The translations under genes and the position numbers were made by a program. From Mycobacterium celatum (GTDB lineage Bacteria > Actinomycetota > Actinomycetes > Mycobacteriales > Mycobacteriaceae), in assembly GCF_002101595.1 (NCBI RefSeq), contig NZ_LQOM01000011.1:62001-126000 (forward strand): a DNA stretch of 64,000 nt, given 5' to 3'. The notes under the pieces were generated by a model. It saw only the letters and a list, made by a program, of their open reading frames with translations, had not been told where the DNA came from and did not search any database. Shown here one piece after another: positions 37,351 to 46,037 of this stretch; the first letter of the stretch is position 1, and each line of letters opens with the position of its first letter.

Positions 37351-39551
37351 TGTTCCTCCGACAATCGCCAGATCTGCTGTTCGGCGTCGCCGACGGTGAT
37401 GGTGCCTGCCGGCACGAACTGGCGGATGTCGCGCGTCGCCTCGTACACGTCTGCGGTGACATAGATTCCCGACTGCCCGGATTGCGTTGTGCCGCTGCGC
37501 ATCTGGTATGCCAGGTTGACCGCCGCCCCCCACATGTCGTAAACCATGCTGGATCGTCCAACCAGTCCGCTGATGACGTTGCCGCTGTTGATACCGGCTC
37601 GGAGGGCCAGATGGTAGCCCGTTCGACTGTTGAAACGCCGGACGATTCCTTGCATTTCGACGGCGAACTCGACGGTGCGGTGGATGCTGTCGAGGCGGGG
37701 GACGTTCAGCGCACAGCTGGCGAGGTAACCGTTGTGCAACGTGCGAATCGGCTCGATACCAAGTGCTTCCGCGGCGGAATCGAGCTCCTGGATGAGCTCG
37801 TCGACGATCCCCACCAGTTCGTGGCCCGATAGCCGGTTGGATATATCGTCCAGGCCGATGATGTCGGCGAAGATGACGGTGACGTCTTGGTGTTCTTGAG
37901 CAATCTGTTCGCCCTCGCGGTAACGCTGCGCGACCGGCTCGGGCATCAATGACCCCAGCAGGCGGTCATTCTCCTTTCGCTGTTCGGTCAGCAGGTCTTC
38001 TTTGAGCTGCAAATTCCGGCTCATCTCATTGAAAGCGCCAGTGAGTTCACCGATTTCATCGCGTGAGGTCACTGGGATCGTGACGTCGTAGTTCCCGGCG
38101 CTGATCTCCTGCGTGCCGGCTTGGAGCCGTCGAATGGGCCGCACGAATATCTGGGCGACCAGTAATGCTGCCACACAGACGACGAAAACCATTGCCGTAG
38201 TCGTCACCACCAGTGTTCGCGTCAGCGCCACTATCCTGGCGTCGGCCTCGGCGGTTTCCCTGGTCGCCAGGATCGACCAATGCAGATCGGAATTCGGCAC
38301 GGCCAGCGGAGCGTAGGCCACCAATTCCCGGCGGCCGAGATAGCTGGTGTCGATAACGGTTCCGGTCTGGCCGCGTTGCGCGGCGCTCACAGCTGCTGTC
38401 GCGACGGGCTGCACCAGTGTGGTGCCACCCCACCTGATCGCTTTGTCGGCAATATCGGGTCGGGTCCCTGTCGATACCACGTCACTCTTGTATCGCTGGG
38501 GGTCTTCGAGGAATAGCCGCGAATCGGACCGCATCGCGTTGTCGGGGCCGGCGAGATAAGTTTCGGCGGTCCGGCCCATACCGGCGGCCTTCCATTGCCT
38601 GTCGGCCGTCATGATGCGATTGACCTTGGCGATCGGCAACGGCAGCGCCAGCACTCCCGCCGCTTTACCGGGTGGGCCGATCGGCGCAACCAAACACGCG
38701 ATGGGCGCGCCGAGTTGAGGCTGATACGGCTGAAAATCGGTGATCCAGACGAAATCTGTGGAGTTCGCGGCCATTGCCTTCTCATAGGCGCCACGCAGGT
38801 TCGATTGCCGATACGGGCCGGTGAGGATGTTGGTGCCGAGCGAGGGGCTTTTCCGCACGCTGTAAACCACGTTGCCGCGGGTGTCGAGCAGCAATGCGTC
38901 GCGATATTCGAAGCGCACCGCAATCTCTCGGAAGTAATCGTTGAAGCGGGCATTCGCTGCCGACCAAGCGCTGCCGTCGCCGGCGTCGCCGGGCGCGGAC
39001 GACGCCGGCGCGACGGTGTAGTGGGCCTGCAGATATTTCTGCGAATTGCTGCTGGGCAGTAGGGCGTTGAGGTCCAGCTTGGTGCCGGTGTAGCGTTCGA
39101 CGGGTTTGATCACTTTGTCGGTGTAATAGTTCACCAGTGCCTGTTGCTGTCCGGGGTCGACCGTCGCGTTGGACAGTTAATCGAAGCCGGCGGTGAACGC
39201 CTGGACCGCCTCCATTGCGGTCGACCCGCGGCTGTAAATGACCACCGAATTGGACAGGTCGGAGAACAGCGTCTCCACCGCCCGCTTTTGCGACTCGCGC
39301 ATCTGCGTCATCCGCTCGGAAGCGGCGGGCAGCAGCGCGTTACGGGCGGCGACGTATTCGACGACGCCGATCACGCCCAATGATGTCAGGCTGGACAGCA
39401 GCAGCATCACATGACCTTGGACTGAATGCTGATCCGAGATAGCGCGCGGGCGACGCTTGCGTTTGTAGGCCGGTATCTTTTGCTCCGGGGGACCGGGTCG
39501 GTCGAGTGCCGCGACGTCAATTCGCTTCCTTTCGCCCCCGGTCCAGTGCAC
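37347..39551 (-). pseudogene. Receptor-type adenylate/guanylate cyclase homologue with in-frame stop
   Basis: One continuous frame from GTG 39551 to TGA 37347 is broken by TAA at 39179-39177 (FTAGFD, stop, LSNATVDPG), best explained by CAA changing to TAA. The protein would have an N-terminal helix (MLLLSSLTSLGVIGVVEYV), a Cache-like sensor, a second helix (TLVVTTTAMVFVVCVAALLVAQIFV), HAMP, and a class III cyclase domain. Cyclase residues are degenerate: TLHNGYLA replaces the usual GDG metal site and the NxxxR transition-state Arg is replaced (NLAYQ). Similar to H37Rv Rv2435c. The remaining 3' frame could still start at GTG 39134, but it would lack the first membrane helix. Confidence 0.85.
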
Positions 39552-39571
39552 CAGCGGCTACGCAGGCTCGC

Positions 39572-40903
39572 CTACCCGCCGAACAGCAGATACAAACCGG
39601 TGAATGTGTAGCCAACCATGACCAGCATCATGGTGAGCTGGCCGGTGAGCTGATGGCCGGCCGGCAGCAACCGCAGCGCTTTGTCATGGGCCGCGATCAC
39701 CGCCACGATGTGGCCGGTCACCACACAGGTCACCTTGACCGCGGCCAGCACCGAGGGATGCATCGACAGCACATACGCCACGTGTAAATGGGCCAGCCCC
39801 AACAGGTTCCAGCCCCAGCCGAGCGGATCGGCCAGCGCGAAGACGGCCTGCTGGCCGCGCTCCACGAGGTAGGACAGGTAGTGGGCAAAGATGTAGCCCA
39901 CCACGATCGGGATCAACGAGTGCGCCATCTGCCCGGGCAGGGCGCGACGCTGCTCGCGGTCCACCCCGCCGGTTGCCCTCGCGGCGAACGAAAACGTCAG
40001 CGCCACAACGGAAATAAACACCAGAAGCCCGATGGTTCGCAGCGCCGGCGACGGCAGGGTCGGCGCGAGCCGGTCGGCAAAATTGCGCCAGGTCGGCGAC
40101 GCCGAGTAGCTGTCGAATGCCGTCGACCCCAGCAGCACCGCCACGATCGCGACTACGCCCGGGCGGACCGGCAGCGACGGCAGATGGTCGAACGGGTTGC
40201 CGATCACTATCTGCCCCGAGACGGTGTTTCGGCGAAACGGCGAAAGCCGCGACACCGCCATGCTGTACACCCCGAACGGGTCGACCCGGGCCAGCCAGCG
40301 CTGGCCGCACAGCCAGGCCCCGCCCAGCAACACCACGGCGTAGGTCAGCACCCACCACCTGATCCACGGCAGCGACGCCGGGTTGGGGCTGGCCAATTCC
40401 ATCCACACGAACGCGAACAACCCCGCTGCGGCGGGTCGATAACCCCAGCTTTCGGGATAGGACAGCCGCGGTCGGCCGAGCCGTTCCGGTGTGACGCGCC
40501 GCAGCAGTAGATACAGCGTGCGCACCGGCGAGATCACTCGCCACACCGGACCGAACAGCAGCGAAACCGCCACCAGGCCGACCCACAGCAGCACGTAGAA
40601 CACCCCGAGCAGCGCGTTGTTCGGGGTTTGCGGGCCCCACAGCCCGGCCATCACCACCCACGCGGTGAACAGCAGCGCCGCCACGGCCACCGTCGCGCGC
40701 GTCACCCGGGCGTCCACCAGCGCGGTGACCACTTCCGGCAACGGGTGTCCAGGCTTGTCCGGATCGAATCTCGGCTTGCGCCAGGCGAAAGCGACCAACG
40801 CGAAGGTGAACGTCAACGCCCAGGCGGCGCCGACCATCGCGTACGCGTAGGGGACCGGAAGGTCGCTCGAGCCGCCCAGGCCGTGCGCCAGAACCGACGT
40901 CAC
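39572..40903 (-). CDS. Polytopic membrane protein, His-rich C-terminal helices
   Basis: The 443-residue product starts at GTG 40903 with a strong GAGGAGGAG ribosome site. About ten hydrophobic helices are visible. The N-terminal AHGLGGSSDLPVP resembles a widespread actinobacterial membrane family sometimes labelled fenitrothion hydrolase-like; that name is not evidence of function. The last third places histidines in or at helices (FAHYLSYL, LAHLHVAYVLSMHPS, VTGHIVAVIAAHDKA), possible haem or metal ligands. It is the last gene of a four-gene membrane operon (43460-39572), 46 bp after the cupredoxin-like lipoprotein. Confidence 0.7.
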   Translation of the reverse strand: MTSVLAHGLGGSSDLPVPYAYAMVGAAWALTFTFALVAFAWRKPRFDPDKPGHPLPEVVTALVDARVTRATVAVAALLFTAWVVMAGLWGPQTPNNALLGVFYVLLWVGLVAVSLLFGPVWRVISPVRTLYLLLRRVTPERLGRPRLSYPESWGYRPAAAGLFAFVWMELASPNPASLPWIRWWVLTYAVVLLGGAWLCGQRWLARVDPFGVYSMAVSRLSPFRRNTVSGQIVIGNPFDHLPSLPVRPGVVAIVAVLLGSTAFDSYSASPTWRNFADRLAPTLPSPALRTIGLLVFISVVALTFSFAARATGGVDREQRRALPGQMAHSLIPIVVGYIFAHYLSYLVERGQQAVFALADPLGWGWNLLGLAHLHVAYVLSMHPSVLAAVKVTCVVTGHIVAVIAAHDKALRLLPAGHQLTGQLTMMLVMVGYTFTGLYLLFGG

Positions 40904-40949
40904 GGCCGCTCCTCCTCATCGCTTCGCTCTGCATCGTCGCCGGCGCGCG

Positions 40950-41312
40950 TCACGGCCGCACTTGGATGGTCGCGACCGTCCGGTCCAGGTGATGCAGTTC
41001 GACGTCGACGTTGCCCGGGACGTCGACGCTGAACTGGAACGTCTGGTTGGGCGCGGCCGCGACCTGGAACTCGTGGTCCGGCACCGAGTGGACGTGCAGC
41101 TCGTCGGCGGCGTCGCTGGTGACCCGGAACGTGATCGGCTGGTGAACTTTGGCCTGCAGCGTGGCATTAGCCGGGCTGACCTGACCATGCGCGATGGTGA
41201 CGTCGACGACGAGCGCCTTCGTCGACGAGTCCTTGCCCGGCGAACCGCCGCAGCCGACAAGACCGCAGATCAACATCGCAGCAACCGTGATCAGCGCACT
41301 GCGAGCGCTCAT
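40950..41312 (-). CDS. Cupredoxin-like lipoprotein (EfeO-type domain)
   Basis: The 120-residue product has a lipoprotein signal with lipobox LVGC (Cys21) followed by a small beta-sandwich. DELHVHSVPDHEFQ and DVELHHLDRTVATIQVRP are like the cupredoxin domain found in EfeO-type proteins, with HxH and downstream His residues as candidate metal ligands. It is anchored outside the cytoplasmic membrane. ATG 41312 is used; an in-frame GTG at 41324 would overlap the upstream TGA (GTGA). It lies between two polytopic membrane genes, suggesting one complex. Confidence 0.78.
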   Translation of the reverse strand: MSARSALITVAAMLICGLVGCGGSPGKDSSTKALVVDVTIAHGQVSPANATLQAKVHQPITFRVTSDAADELHVHSVPDHEFQVAAAPNQTFQFSVDVPGNVDVELHHLDRTVATIQVRP

Positions 41313-41320
41313 CGGCCCCG

Positions 41321-43174
41321 TCACGCCGCTTGCGGTGGGGACCGGTCGGCTGCTGCTTCTTCGGGTTGGGTGGGGGCGGTGTCGGCGGCGTTGATCCGCC
41401 CGGCGCCCCAGGTCAGCGCCGAGATGACCATCAGCGTGAAGATCAGCACCACGATGCCGCCGGCGGTGAACAGCCACGCCGGCACGTTGGGGTCGCGTTC
41501 GCGCTGCAGGATCGACACCTCGAGCACGAAAGGCCGCGTGCTGGTGCCCAGCGCGGGAATCTCCGGCGCGGGGATGGCGTCGTCGGCCGGGGCGTAGATC
41601 GGCACTGCGGTCATCGTGTAGCCGTCTTGGATGCGCAGCAGGGTTTTCCAGCTGCCCCACACCGGGACGGGCTGGGTGGTGGTGTAGTGCCCGGGCCCGA
41701 CTTTGTCGAGTCGGTCGATGTACAGGCCGCGGTGATGTTGCATGCGCCCCTGCCAGGACAAGATCGTCAGCCAATCCGGGTGGTCGCTGACGAGGGTGGG
41801 CGGATTGATCTGCACGTCGGCGGCCACCATGCGTTGTCCGGGCGGGCTGGGCACGTCGGTCAAGGTGATGGTGGCCGTGTCGTGTTGGGGCACCCGGATA
41901 TGTAGTCCGTTGGCCACCGCACCGCCGATCACCAGCACGGTCAGCGCCACCACCGCGATGCCGATTCCACGCCCGGGCAGGCGTTGACCGGTCAGCACCA
42001 TGCCCAGCATGGCCCCGCAGGTTCCGGTCAGCACCGCCGCCGGCGCCGCCATCGTCAGCGCTTGGCCCCACAGGCTGACCGGCCACGGGTAGTGATACAC
42101 CGCGCCGATCCACAGCGACTCCAGCCACAACCCGATCGTGCCCACCGCCAAGCCAGCCACGGCGCCGAAGAGGATCGGGCGTCGGATAAGCGGTGTGAGG
42201 GCCAGCAATTCGACGACTACTGCCGGGCCCAGATACAGCGGAAACCAGTTGATCGGCGCGCCCAGGATCGGGCCGACCACCAGTGCCACCGCACCGCGCA
42301 AGGCGATCGCGAACAGTGCGGCGATGATCGCGCCGCCGCGGCCCATGGTCAACCGCGCGGCCACCGTACCCACCGCGGCCGCCGCCGCGATCAGCATCGG
42401 CTGAAACACCAGCCGAAACTGCGGCACACCGAAATCGAACTCGATCTGCCACACCGACATCCCGATCAACAACCCACCGAATGACAAATACCGCAGGAAA
42501 TTGATGAGCCGACGCTCGTCTCGCGCGTAAGTACCTTCAGCAGGTGTGTCCGGCAGCGCCCGTCCGCCTTCGTACTCCAGCATCAGCACCGCGAACAGGG
42601 AGAAGCCGGCGCCGCCGATCATCATCAGATGGGTTGGGCCCCACAGTGTTACGTCTTGGCCGAAGATGCGATGCCAGATGTCATCAAGCGGGAAACCGAG
42701 CAGCGCATACAGCCCGCAGCCGGCCATCAGCACCCCACCGACCGGGGCGTACCAGTCGCGGGTGATGCGCACCGCCGCCGGGCCCGGCTTGTCGAACGGC
42801 ACGACGACCGCGATCGCGCCGGCCAAAAAGATGCCGAACAGACCGATCACGATGAAATAGTGCGCGGGGTTGGCCAGCGGACCGGGATCGCGGCCATTGC
42901 CGATGTGCCAGCTGACATCCCAGATGAACCCGAACAGCGCACAGATGATCGACGTGGTGAACACCAACACCGGCAACGCCACCCACGACGGCCGGTTGAA
43001 CTTCTCTGCCAACCGATCCGCAATCCGGGCCAACCAGCTGATGCGACGGGTGCGGTGCGCGTAGCCCACCCAAAGCATGAGCAGCGCTATCAGCATTGCG
43101 GCGATCGACAGGCCGATCACCTGGTTCAGCCCGGCACCACGCGCCGGCGCCTCCGCAACAACCGCTAGTCCCAC
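41321..43174 (-). CDS. Large polytopic membrane protein with duplicated WH..D..PxH motif
   Basis: A 617-residue product from GTG 43174 (GGAGGGG upstream). About eleven N-terminal helices are followed by an extracytoplasmic beta-rich part (residues about 410-570) and a final helix (AWLFTAGGIVVLIFTLMVIS). Two similar blocks occur: W85-D86..W89-H90, D96, N-P-A-H105, and D165..W167-H168, D174, G-P-T-H182. The matched spacing (His to Asp 6, Asp to His 8-9) suggests a duplicated metal- or haem-binding loop. No named family was recognised. With the cupredoxin-like lipoprotein next to it, a redox or metal-handling role is the best guess. Confidence 0.7.
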   Translation of the reverse strand: MGLAVVAEAPARGAGLNQVIGLSIAAMLIALLMLWVGYAHRTRRISWLARIADRLAEKFNRPSWVALPVLVFTTSIICALFGFIWDVSWHIGNGRDPGPLANPAHYFIVIGLFGIFLAGAIAVVVPFDKPGPAAVRITRDWYAPVGGVLMAGCGLYALLGFPLDDIWHRIFGQDVTLWGPTHLMMIGGAGFSLFAVLMLEYEGGRALPDTPAEGTYARDERRLINFLRYLSFGGLLIGMSVWQIEFDFGVPQFRLVFQPMLIAAAAAVGTVAARLTMGRGGAIIAALFAIALRGAVALVVGPILGAPINWFPLYLGPAVVVELLALTPLIRRPILFGAVAGLAVGTIGLWLESLWIGAVYHYPWPVSLWGQALTMAAPAAVLTGTCGAMLGMVLTGQRLPGRGIGIAVVALTVLVIGGAVANGLHIRVPQHDTATITLTDVPSPPGQRMVAADVQINPPTLVSDHPDWLTILSWQGRMQHHRGLYIDRLDKVGPGHYTTTQPVPVWGSWKTLLRIQDGYTMTAVPIYAPADDAIPAPEIPALGTSTRPFVLEVSILQRERDPNVPAWLFTAGGIVVLIFTLMVISALTWGAGRINAADTAPTQPEEAAADRSPPQAA

Positions 43175-43200
43175 AGTTATCCCCTCCAGGGCCGGGAGAT

Positions 43201-43244
43201 CCGATCGCGAGCGTCAACCTACTTCACCGTAGGTTGCCGATCGG
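43201..43244. promoter_or_regulatory. Nested palindrome and candidate promoter of the membrane operon
   Basis: CAACCTAC (43215-43222) and GTAGGTTG (43229-43236) form 8-bp perfect arms with a 6-base loop; outside them CCGATCG (43201-43207) pairs with CGATCGG (43238-43244). On the minus strand the inner arm contains TAGGTT, a TANNNT -10, some 45 bases before the GTG at 43174. An operator over an internal promoter is plausible. Confidence 0.45.
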
Positions 43245-43283
43245 TAACGAGTTCAAACTTCGGCGGAATTGGTTGCGGAGCGC

Positions 43284-43460
43284 TCAATCCCGCTTGTCGC
43301 CGACCGGGGTGCGCTCGCCCTGGGCGGCGCTGCGCCTGTCCCGCAGCGCGACGTAGAGCACGACTGCGGCCACGATCACCGCGGGCAGGAACGCTGGCAG
43401 CGCCAGCAGCAGATAGTGGTGCGCCACATAGTCGACGTGTGCAGTGCTGAGTGTGTTCAT
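43284..43460 (-). CDS. Small single-helix membrane protein
   Basis: A 58-residue product (starting MNTLSTAHVDYVAHHYLLLA) with one long hydrophobic helix (LLLALPAFLPAVIVAAVVLYVAL) and a basic, polar C-terminus (RDRRSAAQGERTPVGDKRD). It lies 17 bp after bioQ and 109 bp before the large membrane gene, on the same strand. It may be a small subunit of the putative membrane complex. ATG 43460 is used; an alternative is GTG 43472. Confidence 0.6.
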   Translation of the reverse strand: MNTLSTAHVDYVAHHYLLLALPAFLPAVIVAAVVLYVALRDRRSAAQGERTPVGDKRD

Positions 43461-43477
43461 GTCCGCTACCACTCAAG

Positions 43478-44095
43478 CTACCTCGACAGCTGCACTGCGC
43501 CCGGCTGACGCGGGTGGGTGGACTGGGCTGCTATGCCGTCGATGAGCAACTGCAGCCCGAAGTGGAATCCGCTGCCGGGGTCGGCGGACAGCTCGATCAC
43601 CGACTGCGTTTCGGGTATCGCGCCCGCCGCGTCCCACTGCATGCGGGACTGCTCGTCGACGGTGGCGCCCAGTACGTAGTAGACGATGGTGCGGGCTGCC
43701 AGCTCCGACTGTTCCGGGGGCAGCCCGGCTTCCGCGGCCGCCTCGGCCAGCGACGTCAGGATGTGGGTGACTGCTCGGGACTGTCCGGCGGCGAAGCTCG
43801 CCGAGACCAGCTCGGCTCCGTCGGTGTGCGAGAGCAGGGCGTCGCGCAGACGTGAGCAGATCGTGCGCACCCGCAGCGGCCAAGCGGCGTCCGGCCCGGT
43901 TCCGGTGCCGGCCGACTGCAATACCCGGTCGGCGACGGCGCCGAGCAGCTCTTGTTTGCTGGGGAAATGCCAGTACAGCGCGCCGGGTGTGATGCCGAGT
44001 TCGCGTGCCAGCCGGCGCATGGTCAGATCGGCGATCCCGTACTGGTCCAGGATCGCGGCCGCCGCTTCGACGACATCGGGTTTGTGCAGTTGCAC
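43478..44095 (-). CDS. bioQ: TetR-family repressor of biotin genes (BioQ-like)
   Basis: A 205-residue TetR regulator with an N-terminal helix-turn-helix (LTMRRLARELGITPGALYWHFPSKQELLGAVADRVL) and a helical ligand domain. It is divergent from bioB and shares with it a 13-bp palindrome (44111-44123) that equals the known mycobacterial BioQ box type TGAAC-N3-GTTCA. The start is GTG 44095. BioQ is known from M. smegmatis as a repressor of biotin operons; identity here rests on position plus operator. The next genes on its strand are the membrane operon, so these may be co-transcribed. Confidence 0.88.
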   Translation of the reverse strand: MQLHKPDVVEAAAAILDQYGIADLTMRRLARELGITPGALYWHFPSKQELLGAVADRVLQSAGTGTGPDAAWPLRVRTICSRLRDALLSHTDGAELVSASFAAGQSRAVTHILTSLAEAAAEAGLPPEQSELAARTIVYYVLGATVDEQSRMQWDAAGAIPETQSVIELSADPGSGFHFGLQLLIDGIAAQSTHPRQPGAVQLSR

Positions 44096-44100
44096 GCCGT

Positions 44101-44123
44101 TACCCTAACCTGAACACCGTTCA
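44101..44123. promoter_or_regulatory. bioB/bioQ promoter with BioQ box
   Basis: TACCCT (44101-44106) fits a plus-strand -10 for bioB. The perfect palindrome TGAACACCGTTCA (44111-44123) follows immediately and would cover the transcription start, so a bound TetR dimer blocks initiation in both directions. A GAAGGGAG ribosome site (44126-44133) serves the bioB GTG at 44139. Confidence 0.82.
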
Positions 44124-44138
44124 AGAAGGGAGCACCAC

Positions 44139-45173
44139 GTGACTCAGGCGGCGACTCGGCCCGGCACCGACACCGACGGCACGGACATCCTCGCAGTCGC
44201 TCGTCGGCAAGTCCTGGAGCGCGGCGAGGGACTGACCCAGGACCAGGTGCTGGCTGTGCTGCAGCTGCCCGGCGACCGCCTCGAGGAACTGCTGGCACTC
44301 GCCCACGAGGTGCGGATGGCCTGGTGCGGACCCGAGGTCGAGGTCGAGGGCATCATCAGCCTCAAGACCGGCGGTTGTCCGGAGGACTGCCACTTCTGCT
44401 CGCAGTCGGGGCTGTTCGCGTCGCCGGTGCGCAGCGCCTGGCTGGACATTCCGAGCCTGGTGGAGGCGGCCAAGCAGACCGCCAAGACCGGCGCCACCGA
44501 GTTCTGCATCGTGGCCGCGGTGCGCGGACCCGACGACCGGTTGCTGGCCCAGGTCGCGGCCGGCATCGAGGCGGTCCGCGACGAGGTCGACATCCAGATC
44601 GCCTGCTCGCTGGGAATGCTGACCCAAGAGCAGGTGGAGCGGTTGTCGGCGATGGGTGTGCACCGCTACAACCACAACCTGGAGACCGCCCGCTCGTTCT
44701 TCCCCAACGTCGTCACCACCCACACCTGGGAAGAGCGCTGGGAGACGTTGTCGATGGTGCGCGACGTCGGCATGGAGGTGTGCTGTGGCGGCATCCTCGG
44801 CATGGGCGAAACCCTCGAGCAGCGCGCCGAATTCGCGGCGAACCTGGCTGAGCTCAATCCCGACGAGGTGCCGTTGAACTTCCTGAACCCGCGCCCGGGC
44901 ACGCCGTTCGGTGATCTGGAGGTGCTGCCAGCCAGCGAGGCGCTCAAGGCGGTCGCCGCGTTCCGGCTGGCCTTGCCGCGGACCATGCTGCGCTTCGCCG
45001 GCGGCCGAGAGATCACCCTCGGCGACCTGGGCGCAAAGCAGGGCATCCTGGGCGGAATCAACGCCGTGATCGTCGGCAACTACCTGACCACGCTGGGCCG
45101 CCCGGCCGAGGCTGACCTGGAGTTGCTCGACGATCTGCAGATGCCGATCAAGGCACTGAACGCCAGCCTGTAG
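44139..45173 (+). CDS. bioB: Biotin synthase
   Basis: Radical SAM enzyme that inserts sulfur into dethiobiotin. The 344-residue protein has the cluster-binding CPEDCHFC (C80, C84, C87), [24 protein letters not shown], and a second-cluster region with [12 protein letters not shown]. It starts with GTG 44139. It is followed 13 bp later by bsaP, whose product is needed for BioB activity in mycobacteria. Confidence 0.97.
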   Translation: MTQAATRPGTDTDGTDILAVARRQVLERGEGLTQDQVLAVLQLPGDRLEELLALAHEVRMAWCGPEVEVEGIISLKTGGCPEDCHFCSQSGLFASPVRSAWLDIPSLVEAAKQTAKTGATEFCIVAAVRGPDDRLLAQVAAGIEAVRDEVDIQIACSLGMLTQEQVERLSAMGVHRYNHNLETARSFFPNVVTTHTWEERWETLSMVRDVGMEVCCGGILGMGETLEQRAEFAANLAELNPDEVPLNFLNPRPGTPFGDLEVLPASEALKAVAAFRLALPRTMLRFAGGREITLGDLGAKQGILGGINAVIVGNYLTTLGRPAEADLELLDDLQMPIKALNASL

Positions 45174-45186
45174 AAACACTGGTGTG

Positions 45187-45414
45187 ATGGTCGCCGAGCT
45201 GCCGGCCCCGATCGGAGCCGGTGTGTACAACGTTTACACCGGCGCGCCGGCGGGCTCGTCGTCGCCGACTGCCGCCCAGTTGGGTCTCGAGCCGCCGCGG
45301 TTCTGCGCCGAATGCGGCCGCCGCATGGTGGTGCAAGTCCGCCCGGACGGCTGGTGGGCGAAGTGTTCGCGGCACGGGCGGGTGGATTCGGCCGACCTGG
45401 AGGCGCAGCGATGA
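45187..45414 (+). CDS. bsaP: Biotin synthase auxiliary protein (Rv1590-like)
   Basis: A 75-residue product with a zinc- or Fe-S-type ligand set in the C-terminal half: CAECGRRM, then KCSRHG. It matches the small protein directly downstream of bioB in mycobacteria (Rv1590), known as an auxiliary factor for biotin synthase. ATG 45187 is used; GTG 45184 is one codon earlier. Its TGA overlaps the ATG of the DUF2567-like gene (ATGA at 45411-45414). Confidence 0.85.
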   Translation: MVAELPAPIGAGVYNVYTGAPAGSSSPTAAQLGLEPPRFCAECGRRMVVQVRPDGWWAKCSRHGRVDSADLEAQR

Positions 45415-46037
45415 CCACGACTACCCCGCGCTACTCGCGCGGACGGGCGACCATCGCGGTGATCGCGGGCCTGGTGGCCACGGGTGTGCCGGTGGGCGCG
45501 CTGTGGGCGTGGCTGGCCCCGGCGGTGCACGGCGTGGTGGCGCTGACCCGCGACGGCGACCGCGTGCACGACTACCTCGGCAACGAATCCGAGCACTTCT
45601 TCGTCGCCGCTTTCCTGATGCTGGGGTTGCTGAATGTCGTTGCCGTGGTGGCGGCGGTTTTGGTGTGGCAGTGGCGCGCACACCGCGGGCCGGCCATGGT
45701 GTTCGGGGTCTGCGTCGGCATGGTGGGCGCCGCGTCCGTCGCCGCTACGGTGGGCGCGCTCTTGGTGCATTGGCATTACGGCACAATGGATTTCGACGCG
45801 GCACCGGTGAGCGAGCAGAACCGCGTCTACTACTTCACCCAGGCGCCGCCGGTGTTCTTCGGTCAGGCGCCGCTGCAGGCCGCCTGCACACTGCTGCTGC
45901 CGACCGCCACCGCCGCGCTAATCTACGCCGTGCTGGCGGCGGCGACGGCGCGCGACGATCTCGGCGGTCATCCGACCGTCGAACCGCCCGCGCCGGAGTC
46001 GGTCACAGCGGGCGTCGGTGCACCGTCCGTCCGGTGA
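45411..46037 (+). CDS. DUF2567-like membrane protein (Rv1591-like)
   Basis: The 208-residue product has four predicted helices: [66 protein letters not shown] and a last helix near [19 protein letters not shown]. The loop [14 protein letters not shown] is conserved-looking. It is translationally coupled to bsaP. Function unknown; the position in the bio cluster is shared with H37Rv. It overlaps the convergent lipase by 35 bp. Confidence 0.8.
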   Translation: MTTTTPRYSRGRATIAVIAGLVATGVPVGALWAWLAPAVHGVVALTRDGDRVHDYLGNESEHFFVAAFLMLGLLNVVAVVAAVLVWQWRAHRGPAMVFGVCVGMVGAASVAATVGALLVHWHYGTMDFDAAPVSEQNRVYYFTQAPPVFFGQAPLQAACTLLLPTATAALIYAVLAAATARDDLGGHPTVEPPAPESVTAGVGAPSVR

